DNA from: Acidobacteriaceae bacterium
GTDB taxonomy: Bacteria; Acidobacteriota; Terriglobia; Terriglobales; Acidobacteriaceae
Length of the DNA: 6,994 nt
Direction: 5' to 3'
Assembly: GCA_003166055.1 (NCBI GenBank)
Contig: PMWR01000234.1
Location: forward strand, 134 to 7,127
A program made the translations under genes and the position numbers. Below, one piece after another: positions 1 to 5,870 of this stretch (position 1 is its first letter; every line of letters starts with the position of its first letter). The notes under the pieces were generated by a model. The model had not been told where the DNA came from. It ran no database searches and worked only from the letters and a program-made list of their open reading frames with translations.

Positions 1-175
1 GCTGCTGCTCAAGACCGGCCCCGCCCAAATCCCCGCTCTCGAAGCCCGCCTGCACGCGCTGCACAGCTACCAGACGCCGGAATTCCTTGTCCTGCCCGTC
101 GAAGCCGGCAGCCGCGCCTACCTCGACTGGCTTCTTGGCTGCCTTGGAGACCCCGGCAATGACCACGCCGTCTGA
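1..175 (+). CDS. cutA: CutA-like divalent-cation tolerance protein, C-terminal part (5' end outside window)
   Basis: The frame starting at base 2 reads 57 residues to a TGA at 173-175 and is open to the left edge, so only the C-terminal half of the gene is present. The visible protein matches the C-terminal half of the CutA family (full length about 100-115 residues). It has an LLLKT strand, an amphipathic helix, then LHSYQTPEFLVLPVEAGSRAYLDWL, the counterpart of the family's LHPYEVPEI...G...YL.W core. CutA proteins are small trimeric ferredoxin-fold proteins linked to copper and other divalent-cation tolerance; the molecular role in most bacteria is unsettled. The stop is followed after 16 bases by an inverted repeat. 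Identification rests on motif resemblance in the visible half; I am fairly sure of the family and less sure of the function. Confidence 0.82.
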   Translation, partial: LLLKTGPAQIPALEARLHALHSYQTPEFLVLPVEAGSRAYLDWLLGCLGDPGNDHAV

Positions 176-191
176 TATTCTGGCCTTCAGC

Positions 192-242
192 CGGTTTCCA
201 ATTCCTGTTCACCTTGCACCAACCGTATGAATTGGAAAACCG
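192..242. repeat. 13-bp inverted repeat (hairpin) between cutA and the small membrane ORF
   Basis: The left arm CGGTTTCCAATTC (192-204) and right arm GAATTGGAAAACCG (229-242) are complementary over 13 bp with one extra A bulged on the right. They are separated by a 24-base loop. The hairpin starts 16 bases after the cutA stop and ends 12 bases before the ATG of the next small ORF. No T-run follows the right arm, so it is not a classical intrinsic terminator. It could be a 3'-end-stabilising or attenuating hairpin, or a palindromic repeat element. The pairing is seen directly; any role is inference. Confidence 0.55.
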
Positions 243-254
243 CTCTTTGCCGCC

Positions 255-440
255 ATGCGCTGGTTAATGATTGGCCTTCTCGTCTCGCTCGGCGGGCTAC
301 TGTTTGTGGCTGCGGGAGTCGCTCGTCACATCTGGCTCCGGCGCGGCAGGTTGCAAAGCAAGCCGCCGGATGGAAAGAATCTCTCCGCGGGCCCGGTCGT
401 TGACCCGGTTGACGATATCGACCTCGAGCTTGAACCATGA
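255..440 (+). CDS. Putative 61-residue single-pass membrane protein (hypothetical)
   Basis: I do not recognise a family. The 61-residue product looks protein-like: an N-terminal hydrophobic helix (about residues 4-23, IGLLVSLGGLLFVAAGVA core), a positively charged stretch (RHIWLRRGRLQSK), then a Pro/Asp-rich acidic tail ending DLELEP. This is the pattern of a small membrane protein with a cytoplasmic tail. No convincing Shine-Dalgarno precedes ATG 255; an alternative in-frame ATG lies at 267. The TGA at 438-440 overlaps an ATG at 437 (ATGA). It is followed by bioY and may be co-transcribed with it. The main doubt is the missing ribosome binding site. A non-coding leader for bioY is the alternative. 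Confidence 0.5.
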   Translation: MRWLMIGLLVSLGGLLFVAAGVARHIWLRRGRLQSKPPDGKNLSAGPVVDPVDDIDLELEP

Positions 441-508
441 TCTCGAACTCCGCAACGCCAACCACGGACCAGAACCTGTCCATGGGAACTTTGGAGGAAT
501 TGCCGTGA
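437..508 (+). CDS. Possible 23-codon leader/coupling mini-ORF before bioY
   Basis: An ATG at 437 overlaps the TGA of the 61-residue ORF (ATGA). It opens a 23-codon frame beginning MISNSATPTTDQN and ending LEELP, whose own TGA at 506-508 overlaps the GTG start of bioY (GTGA). The bioY Shine-Dalgarno lies inside its last codons. This could let ribosomes pass from the small membrane ORF into bioY by reinitiation. The peptide is low-complexity and shows no domain, and there is no clear Shine-Dalgarno for the ATG. Seen directly: the two stop-start overlaps. Inference: that it is translated at all. Chance is a real alternative. Confidence 0.25.
   Translation: MISNSATPTTDQNLSMGTLEELP
493..498 (+). 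promoter_or_regulatory. Shine-Dalgarno that fixes the GTG start of bioY
   Basis: GGAGGA lies 6 bases before the GTG at 505. It is the only good ribosome binding site near the N-terminus of the BioY frame. It argues against the longer open frame that reaches back to 271, whose extra 78 codons overlap the 61-residue ORF and do not resemble BioY. Confidence 0.8.
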
Positions 509-1101
509 GCAAGGAACTCTCCGCACCGCTGAACCAGATCGCCGTATCGAGCGCGCGGACCCCCGCATGGCTCCGCATCACGGGAATCGTGCTGGCCGGC
601 AGCGCCTTTGTCGCCGCATGTGCCCACATCTCGATTCCTCTTTACTTCACGCCGGTCCCGTTGACGGTTCAGCCTTTCGCCGTGCTGCTGCTGGGCCTGC
701 TGCTATCGCCCCGCCTGGCCGCGGCCACCCTGATCGCCTACCTGGCCGAGGGCGCAGCGGGACTGCCCGTCTTTACCCCGACCCCGGCAATGGCTGGCCT
801 CGCCCACCTCTTCGGACCCACCGGTGGCTACCTGCTCGCCTATCCGCTGGCTGCATTCCTGACCTCCGCCCTCTGGCGCCGCACCGGACGCGGTTTCACC
901 GCCGCCGCCTTCAGCGCGGCCGCAGGCGACCTCACCATCCTCTGCTGGGGAGCCCTCTGGCTGGCCGTCGAAACCCACGTTCCGGTGCGGTCCGTCCTTA
1001 TGCTCGCCGTGCTGCCCTTCCTGGCCGGCGACGCACTCAAAGTCACCGCCGCCGCCGCGCTTGCCTCCGGATTTCGTCGCCTGCGCCGGACTCACGAGTA
1101 A
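505..1101 (+). CDS. bioY: BioY biotin transporter, substrate-binding (S) component
   Basis: This 198-residue, strongly hydrophobic protein is of typical BioY length (about 180-200). BioY binds biotin in the membrane and either works alone or with the ECF ATPase/transmembrane module; no EcfA or EcfT gene is in this window. Family signatures are visible: VPLTVQPFAVLLLG (residues 51-64), a helix ending YLAEGAAGLPVF (79-90), the hallmark GPTGGYL (104-110) and PFLAGDALKV (171-180), with the conserved Asp176 and Lys179. About six membrane helices can be drawn, with a basic C-terminus (RRLRR). The GTG start is set by GGAGGA 6 bases upstream. The next gene, mqnD, begins 56 bases downstream on the same strand, so co-transcription is likely. 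I see no obvious BirA operator upstream. Confidence 0.92.
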   Translation: MSKELSAPLNQIAVSSARTPAWLRITGIVLAGSAFVAACAHISIPLYFTPVPLTVQPFAVLLLGLLLSPRLAAATLIAYLAEGAAGLPVFTPTPAMAGLAHLFGPTGGYLLAYPLAAFLTSALWRRTGRGFTAAAFSAAAGDLTILCWGALWLAVETHVPVRSVLMLAVLPFLAGDALKVTAAAALASGFRRLRRTHE

Positions 1102-1144
1102 CCGCATAACCGCATCCAAATTCATTGCCGTCTGTCGCCTTGAA

Positions 1145-1150
1145 AGGAAG
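1145..1150 (+). promoter_or_regulatory. Shine-Dalgarno that fixes the GTG start of mqnD
   Basis: AGGAAG (within AAAGGAAG 1143-1150) ends 7 bases before a GTG at 1158. The longer open frame begins at a TTG (1125) with no ribosome binding site, and its first 11 residues would be encoded across this Shine-Dalgarno. The shorter form is therefore preferred. Confidence 0.75.
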
Positions 1151-1157
1151 TACCCTG

Positions 1158-2024
1158 GTGAGTTCCCAATCCGAAGTAGCGAGCCCTGCCCTTATCGATA
1201 TTTCCATCGCCCATAGTCCCGACTCCGACGACGCCTTCATGTTCTATGGACTGGCCACCAACAAGGTCCGCGTCCCCGGCTACCGCTTCACCCATACCCT
1301 GTGCGACATCGAGACCCTCAACCAGCGCGCCCAGAACGAAGCCTTCTACGACGTAACGGCCATCAGCTTCCACGCCTACCCCTACCTGCAGCAGAGCTAC
1401 GCGCTGATGGGCTGCGGCGGCAGTGTGGGTGAGGGCTACGGCCCCATGGTCGTCTCCAGCAAGCGCCTCGCCCCCGAAGACCTCGGCAAAATCAAGCTCG
1501 CCGTCCCCGGAACCCTCACCACGGCCTATCTCGCGCTCAAGATCTTCAATCCCGCCCTCGAAACCGTCGTCGTCCCCTTCGACCGCATCATCCCGGAGAT
1601 TCTGGCAGGCAACTTCGACGCCGGGCTCATCATCCACGAGGGCCAGCTCACCTACTCGTCAAGCGGCCTCTACAAGGTGCTCGATCTCGGCGTCTGGTGG
1701 CGTGAAACCACCGGCCTGGTGCTTCCGCTCGGCGGCAACGCCATCCGCCGTTCGCTGGGCAAGGACTCCATGCGCATTGTCACAAAGGCCGTCAAAGACA
1801 GCATTCAGCACGCCCTCGACCACCGCGAGCAGGCCCTCGAATACGCCATGCAGTTTGCCCGCGACCTCGACTCCCGCCTCGCTGATCGTTTTGTCGGCAT
1901 GTATGTGAACGACCGCACGCTCGACTACGGCGCAGACGGCCGCCAGGCCATCGTCAAGCTCCTCGAACTGGGTCACGAGCGTGGCATTATCCCCATCGCC
2001 CCGCAGGTTGAATTCGTCGACTGA
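1158..2024 (+). CDS. mqnD: MqnD-like 1,4-dihydroxy-6-naphthoate synthase (futalosine menaquinone pathway)
   Basis: This 288-residue protein belongs to the MqnA/MqnD family, which has a periplasmic-binding-protein-like fold although it acts in the cytoplasm. MqnD converts cyclic de-hypoxanthine futalosine to 1,4-dihydroxy-6-naphthoate in the futalosine route to menaquinone. Visible family features are the N-terminal IAHSPDSDDAFMFYGL (from residue 17), the DIETLNQRA segment, DVTAISFHAYPYL, and GLIIHEGQLTY with His160, in the region where MqnD carries its catalytic His. There is no signal peptide, which fits an enzyme rather than an ABC transporter binding protein. The length matches MqnD (about 270-290). 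The GTG start is chosen from the upstream AGGAAG; a TTG at 1125 would add 11 residues. It probably shares a transcript with bioY. The MqnA-type sister activity is less likely given the HEGQLTY motif, but the two are related. Confidence 0.85.
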   Translation: MSSQSEVASPALIDISIAHSPDSDDAFMFYGLATNKVRVPGYRFTHTLCDIETLNQRAQNEAFYDVTAISFHAYPYLQQSYALMGCGGSVGEGYGPMVVSSKRLAPEDLGKIKLAVPGTLTTAYLALKIFNPALETVVVPFDRIIPEILAGNFDAGLIIHEGQLTYSSSGLYKVLDLGVWWRETTGLVLPLGGNAIRRSLGKDSMRIVTKAVKDSIQHALDHREQALEYAMQFARDLDSRLADRFVGMYVNDRTLDYGADGRQAIVKLLELGHERGIIPIAPQVEFVD

Positions 2025-2214
2025 ATCGGCTCCTCGATTTCAAGAATCTGAGCGCCCATCCTTGGAGCAAGCTTCCTTCGAAGGACGGGCGCTGGGACCA
2101 TAGACAACGACTGAGATCAGGCCCATTACCTTCGGGGCCGGATTTCCGCTCGAAAGTCATTGAAAACCGCTCATAAACCCCTCGTGCTTTCTAATTAATC
2201 TCTAATCTCTGCCG
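2025..2214. other. Intergenic region with two imperfect hairpins; no gene seen
   Basis: This gap of about 190 bases has no credible coding frame. Two possible RNA structures are visible. The first pairs AGCGCCCATCC (2051-2061) with GGACGGGCGCT (2083-2093), with one A-C mismatch, and encloses a perfect 12-bp palindrome TCCTTCGAAGGA (2074-2085). The second pairs GGCCC (2120-2124) with GGGCC (2135-2139). Neither is followed by a T-run. The first may serve to end or stabilise the mqnD transcript. The AT-rich stretch at 2190-2206 before the GGDEF gene could hold its promoter, but I could not place a convincing -35/-10 pair. Confidence 0.4.
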
Positions 2215-2228
2215 ATGCATCCTCTATT

Positions 2229-2233
2229 GAGGA
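2229..2233 (+). promoter_or_regulatory. Shine-Dalgarno supporting ATG 2242 for the GGDEF regulator
   Basis: GAGGA ends 8 bases before ATG 2242. The earlier in-frame ATG at 2215 has no such site and would put nine residues unlike a receiver-domain start ahead of the protein. Confidence 0.7.
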
Positions 2234-2241
2234 TTTCAAGC

Positions 2242-3243
2242 ATGTTCGCCGATCAACAGCCCACCTTTCTGCTCGCTTCCCACGACCCTGCTCTGCTGGC
2301 CGCCATGGAGCCGGCTCTTCTTGCGATGGGGGCCCGCGTTGAAATCGTCCTCACCGCGGAATCCGCCCTGGCCTCGATGACTGCGTACCGTCCGCCGTCA
2401 CTTGCCCTGCTCGACGTCGACCTGCCCAGCCCGGACCAGGGCATGGATACGGACCGGTTGTTGACCGCGGTGCGCGCCAGCATCAGCGTCAGGCGGCTTC
2501 CGATCGTCCTGATTACCCCCAGGGTCGCGCCGGAATGGCTCGACCGACTGGCCGAAGGGGTTGTCGACGATCTGGTTCTGCGCTGCTCTGAACCCTCTTA
2601 CTGGCGACTGCGGATCGAGATGGCGCTGCGCGCCGCCGGCACAAATCGCGAACTCGAAACCCTGCGCGAAGATCTGGTGCTGCACACGCAGACGGATCGA
2701 CTGACCGGCGTCTACAACCGCGAAACTCTGCTCACCATGCTGTTTCGCGAAACCGACCGCGTGCAGCGCATGCAAAGCTCGATGTCCCTGATCCTCTTTG
2801 ACATCGACGACTTCGGCCATTGGAACTCGCGGCTCGGCGCCGACATATGCGACGAACTTCTCTGCCAGGTGGTCGCGCGCACCAACCGCCTGCTGCGCAG
2901 CTACGATCTGCTCGGCCGTCCCGGCAAGGATGAGTTCCTCATCGTGCTGCCCGGATGCGTCCCGGCCAACGCCATACTGATGGCCGAACGCCTCCGCGGC
3001 GACGTGTTCAGCTTGCCCTTCCACGTCGCGGGGGAATCGATGCGGCTCTCCGCATGCTTTGGCATCGCGGCCAGCAATGGCCGCTCCCCGGTTGTGGTTC
3101 TGCGCGAGGCCGAGCAGGCCCTCATTGAGGCCAAGGCAGCCGGACCTGAGTCGATCCAATCCTTCAACGGCTGCGCGGACTCGTCCGCTGCCCCCGTCAC
3201 TTATCTATTACCCAGTTCGGGGGATGAATTGCTTGCCTGGTAG
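2242..3243 (+). CDS. Degenerate receiver-GGDEF protein (diguanylate cyclase-like, GKDEF signature)
   Basis: This 333-residue cytoplasmic regulator has no membrane helix. Residues 7-130 look like a response-regulator receiver: Asp58 (LALLDVDLP) at the phosphorylation site and Thr92 are kept. The Mg-binding acidic pair is replaced by Ser13-His14, and the conserved Lys is Arg114, so normal phosphorylation is doubtful. A short helical linker leads to a GGDEF domain (about 150-310) starting TDRLTGVYNR. Asp187 (metal), Asn195 and Asp204 (guanine contacts) are kept, as is an RxxD inhibitory site RSYD (219-222). The signature at 228-232 is GKDEF instead of GGDEF. A GGDEF enzyme makes cyclic di-GMP from two GTP; the Lys could abolish or alter this, leaving a c-di-GMP-binding sensor as the alternative. 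There is no EAL domain. The start is set by GAGGA 8 bases upstream; an ATG at 2215 would add 9 residues. Confidence 0.85.
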   Translation: MFADQQPTFLLASHDPALLAAMEPALLAMGARVEIVLTAESALASMTAYRPPSLALLDVDLPSPDQGMDTDRLLTAVRASISVRRLPIVLITPRVAPEWLDRLAEGVVDDLVLRCSEPSYWRLRIEMALRAAGTNRELETLREDLVLHTQTDRLTGVYNRETLLTMLFRETDRVQRMQSSMSLILFDIDDFGHWNSRLGADICDELLCQVVARTNRLLRSYDLLGRPGKDEFLIVLPGCVPANAILMAERLRGDVFSLPFHVAGESMRLSACFGIAASNGRSPVVVLREAEQALIEAKAAGPESIQSFNGCADSSAAPVTYLLPSSGDELLAW

Positions 3244-3313
3244 CAAAGGGCTTCGCGCCAAATAAAGGCGATCGATCCAAGGCTCGCTTTTGAGACCGAG
3301 AAAATAAATCCGA

Positions 3314-4621
3314 TCAGTCTGCATGCGCCGCGGTGCTCATCGCGCTCTTTTCGGCCGGCAATCCCAGGAACTCCTGAAAGACATCGTTCGAAAGCAGCCT
3401 GCCGCGCGTCGTCAATTGAACCCGCTTGCCGGCTGAAGTCAGCAGCTCATCGTCCACCAGCCGCTCAACAACCTCCATTGCCGGCGCAACCGCCTCCGCG
3501 CCAAACTCACGCTTCAAAGCCTCCACATCGACACCAGAGTTGAGGCGCAAGCTGAGAAACCACGCTTCCTCGTGCTGTCGCGCCGGCGAGAGCCACGCCG
3601 TCTCCGACGGCTCACCACCCCACGGACCAAGACCTGTCCGCGGGGGCCCCGGCTCAGGAGCAAGGAGAAATGCGCCAAGGTCATCGGTCGTGGTCGAGCG
3701 AAGAACGTAGCCTCGGCCGATCTCGCTGTCTGCCGCCGGCAACGCCTCGCGCAGCATGGACGACGCATCCAACCCCAATCCCAGGTATGGACGTCTCTTC
3801 CAATAGCGCAGGTTGTGACGAGAGGAAAATCCGGGCCGGCAAAAATTCGAGATCTCGTACTGCGCCAGACCCGCCTGCCCGAGCCGCTCGATGGCCCGCG
3901 CGTACATCTCGGCGATCGCATCGTCCGGCGGGATCTTCTCCGCGTAGTAGCGCAACCCACCGGAGAGCATTTCGCGCCCCAGCCGCGAGTCTTCATCCAC
4001 CTCCAGCATGTAGATGCTGGCGTGCGGCACGCCGCTCTCAATCAGCGCCGTCAGCGACTCGTCCCACGAGGCCGGCGTCTGCCCGGCCAGCCCGGCAATC
4101 AGATCCAGATTCAGGTTGGGAATCCCCGCCGCGCGCAGCCGCCTCACGTCCTCCTCAACCACAGCGCGGTTGTGAAGACGGCCGCTGACCTGCGCCTCGC
4201 GGTCGATGAACGACTGCACGCCCATGCTCACGCGATTCACGCCGATGGCCGCCATCGTGCCGAGCGTCTCGCCCGGGATTTGCCCCGGCGCGCATTCCAC
4301 GGTGATCTCCGCATCCGGCTCCAGATCGAACTCCGCGCGAATCGCCGCAAAAAGCTGGGTGAGCAATGCAGGCGCAAGCAGACTGGGCGTTCCGCCGCCG
4401 AGGTAAACCGTGTCTACGGTGCGCGGCAACTCGAGGCCCATGCGAGCAGCCCAATCTCCGGCTGCGGCCAGATCCTGAATCACCCGGTCCACGTAGCGCA
4501 CATGCTCGCTTGCCGGGTACACCCCCGAGGCGAAGTTGCAATAGGTGCACTTTGACCGGCAGAACGGAATCGAAATGTAGAGGCCGAGCGTGTCGCTATC
4601 GTGAACAGGCATCAAATCCAT
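3314..4621 (-). CDS. hemW: HemW, radical-SAM heme-binding protein (HemN-like)
   Basis: This 435-residue protein is coded on the minus strand. The radical-SAM cluster motif CxxxCxYCNF (Cys21, Cys25, Cys28) is near the N-terminus, followed by GGGTPS (75-80, SAM contact), GVNRVSMGVQSF (127-138), and the HNxxYW motif HNLRYW (269-274) typical of HemW. Known role: HemW binds a [4Fe-4S] cluster and heme and is a putative heme chaperone for respiratory enzymes. It is often misannotated as oxygen-independent coproporphyrinogen oxidase, but it lacks that enzyme's longer N-terminus. The family's GAHG/GAHS segment reads DASS here (285-288). Residues about 322-347 are a Pro/Gly-rich insert (PRTGLGPWGGEPSE) between core and C-terminal domain, and its DNA resembles a stretch before bioY. 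The start at 4621 is uncertain, as no clear Shine-Dalgarno is seen; Met4 is an alternative. It is divergent from the phosphoesterase. Confidence 0.9.
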   Translation of the reverse strand: MDLMPVHDSDTLGLYISIPFCRSKCTYCNFASGVYPASEHVRYVDRVIQDLAAAGDWAARMGLELPRTVDTVYLGGGTPSLLAPALLTQLFAAIRAEFDLEPDAEITVECAPGQIPGETLGTMAAIGVNRVSMGVQSFIDREAQVSGRLHNRAVVEEDVRRLRAAGIPNLNLDLIAGLAGQTPASWDESLTALIESGVPHASIYMLEVDEDSRLGREMLSGGLRYYAEKIPPDDAIAEMYARAIERLGQAGLAQYEISNFCRPGFSSRHNLRYWKRRPYLGLGLDASSMLREALPAADSEIGRGYVLRSTTTDDLGAFLLAPEPGPPRTGLGPWGGEPSETAWLSPARQHEEAWFLSLRLNSGVDVEALKREFGAEAVAPAMEVVERLVDDELLTSAGKRVQLTTRGRLLSNDVFQEFLGLPAEKSAMSTAAHAD

Positions 4622-4661
4622 TCTTTCATGGACCGTCCACGCCAGTGGGTTAGGGGATTTC

Positions 4662-4692
4662 TAGTCCCTTAGTCCCTTAGTCCCTAGTCCCT
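4662..4692. repeat. Tandem AGTCCCT repeat, four copies
   Basis: Three direct copies of the 8-base unit TAGTCCCT (4662-4669, 4670-4677, 4678-4685) are followed by a 7-base copy AGTCCCT (4686-4692). The tract sits in the 109-bp gap between the divergent hemW and phosphoesterase genes, 38 bases before the TTG start. Slippage at such a tract could change promoter spacing, but no promoter element could be placed with confidence. Confidence 0.85.
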
Positions 4693-4718
4693 GCCTTTTC
4701 CATGCAATCATTGAGGGA

Positions 4719-4723
4719 AGGAG
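4719..4723 (+). promoter_or_regulatory. Shine-Dalgarno that decides the TTG start of the phosphoesterase
   Basis: AGGAG (within GGGAAGGAGA) ends 7 bases before a TTG at 4731, giving an optimally spaced but non-ATG start. The first in-frame ATG is codon 12 and would cut into the first membrane helix. Confidence 0.8.
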
Positions 4724-4730
4724 ACCCGGT

Positions 4731-5870
4731 TTGAAGGCTTGGCCTGTTTTAGCCATCAGTGTGATGCAAGCCCTTCTGTTTCTTGCTCATTGGTTCATTT
4801 TTCATACCATCGTCGCGTTCTGGGGCGATCGGAGCCCGGCTGCGGTCGAGGGATTGCGTTCCACACTCTTCGTGCTGGCATTCAGTTTCATCTTCGCCGC
4901 CCTGCTGAGCTTCCGCTTCGCCAGTCCGCTGATCACTGCGATCTACCGAATCGCCGCCGTCTGGCTCGGATTTCTCAACTTCGTCTTTTACGCGGCATGC
5001 CTCTGCTGGGTTGCCAACTTTGCGCAGCTGGTTTCGCCGCTTGCTTCAGACCGGCTGCACGACAGGCCTTTTATCGCCGCCGCGCTTTTTGGGTTCGCCT
5101 TCCTGGCCGGCGTCTATGGCCTGCTCAATGCCCTTTGGATTCGCGTCCGGCGCGTTGCCGTCCAGCTCCCCAACCTGCCCGCATCCTGGCGCGGCCGCAC
5201 GGCTCTTTTGATCAGCGACCTTCACCTGGGCAACATCAACGGCGTCCGATTCAGCCGTCGCATCGCGCGCATGGCCGCCCGGCTTCGTCCAGACATCGCT
5301 TTTATCCCCGGCGATTTCTTTGACGGCACGCGGCTCGACCCCGATCGAATGACCAGGCCGTTTCGCGATTTCGCTCCGCCGCTCGGCATCTTCTTCTCCA
5401 CCGGCAACCACGACGAATACGGTGACATGCCGCATGACATTGAGGCTCTCAAGAGAAATGGCATTCGCGTTCTGGCCAACGAAAAAGTCACCATCGATGG
5501 TGTGGCCATCCTCGGGGTTTCCTACGCGAAATCAACGCACTTGCTCCAGATGCGCTCTGCGCTGGAGAGCCTGCACATTGAGCCCGGCCAGCCCAGCATT
5601 CTGCTCAACCATGTGCCCAATCGCCTGCCCATCGTCGAGCAGGCCGGCGTCAGCCTGCAACTCTCGGGGCACACTCACGGCGGCCAGCTCTTTCCAATCA
5701 CATGGTTCACCCGCCGCGCCTTCGGCAAGTTCATTCATGGCTTGCAGCGGTTCGGCGCCCTGCAGGTGTACACCTCCTACGGCGCGGGAACCTGGGGTCC
5801 TCCGATGCGCGTCGGCACCTGTTCGGAGATGGTCTTGATCACACTTTCGAGTAAAAGCGTTCCGTGCTAA
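4731..5870 (+). CDS. Membrane-anchored metallophosphoesterase (YkuE/YaeI-like)
   Basis: This 379-residue protein has an N-terminal membrane part and a C-terminal calcineurin-like phosphoesterase domain. Four hydrophobic helices can be drawn at about residues 5-30, 44-62, 72-98 and 112-136. The catalytic domain (about 155-372) has the full metal-binding set: SDLHLG (Asp163, His165), GDFFDG (Asp195, Asp198), GNHD (Asn226, His227), NH (His294) and GHTHGGQ (His314, His316). The C-terminal TSYGAGTWGPPMR segment is typical of YkuE/YaeI-type enzymes. Members hydrolyse phosphoester or pyrophosphate bonds, in some cases of lipids or envelope precursors; the substrate here cannot be told. By the positive-inside rule (RVRRV after helix 4) the catalytic domain is probably cytoplasmic. 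Translation starts at TTG with AGGAG 7 bases upstream. The TAA stop (5868-5870) lies inside the -10 element of the next operon. Confidence 0.88.
   Translation: MKAWPVLAISVMQALLFLAHWFIFHTIVAFWGDRSPAAVEGLRSTLFVLAFSFIFAALLSFRFASPLITAIYRIAAVWLGFLNFVFYAACLCWVANFAQLVSPLASDRLHDRPFIAAALFGFAFLAGVYGLLNALWIRVRRVAVQLPNLPASWRGRTALLISDLHLGNINGVRFSRRIARMAARLRPDIAFIPGDFFDGTRLDPDRMTRPFRDFAPPLGIFFSTGNHDEYGDMPHDIEALKRNGIRVLANEKVTIDGVAILGVSYAKSTHLLQMRSALESLHIEPGQPSILLNHVPNRLPIVEQAGVSLQLSGHTHGGQLFPITWFTRRAFGKFIHGLQRFGALQVYTSYGAGTWGPPMRVGTCSEMVLITLSSKSVPC

Noticed and set aside
271..504. N-terminal extension of the bioY frame by 78 codons
   Set aside because: The extension is Ser/Arg-rich, overlaps the small membrane ORF, does not resemble BioY, and the Shine-Dalgarno at 493-498 points to GTG 505.
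2160..2206. TTGAAA at 2160 as a -35 element with a TAATTA/TAATCT -10 before the GGDEF gene
   Set aside because: The spacing is about 26 bases or more, well outside the normal 16-18, so no promoter is called.
2398..3159. A 253-codon minus-strand frame opposite the GGDEF gene
   Set aside because: Composition is that of a reverse-frame shadow, with no motif and no ribosome binding site; the plus-strand frame has clear receiver and GGDEF motifs.
3244..3313. Possible shared terminator between the converging GGDEF and hemW genes
   Set aside because: Only 3-4 bp stems (for example CGCC/GGCG) can be drawn and no adjoining T-run follows a stable hairpin on either strand.
3572..4555. A 327-codon open frame on the plus strand opposite hemW
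   Set aside because: It lies fully antisense to a well-supported HemW gene, its product is rich in Arg/Gln/His with no domain, and such long antisense frames are usual in GC-rich coding DNA.
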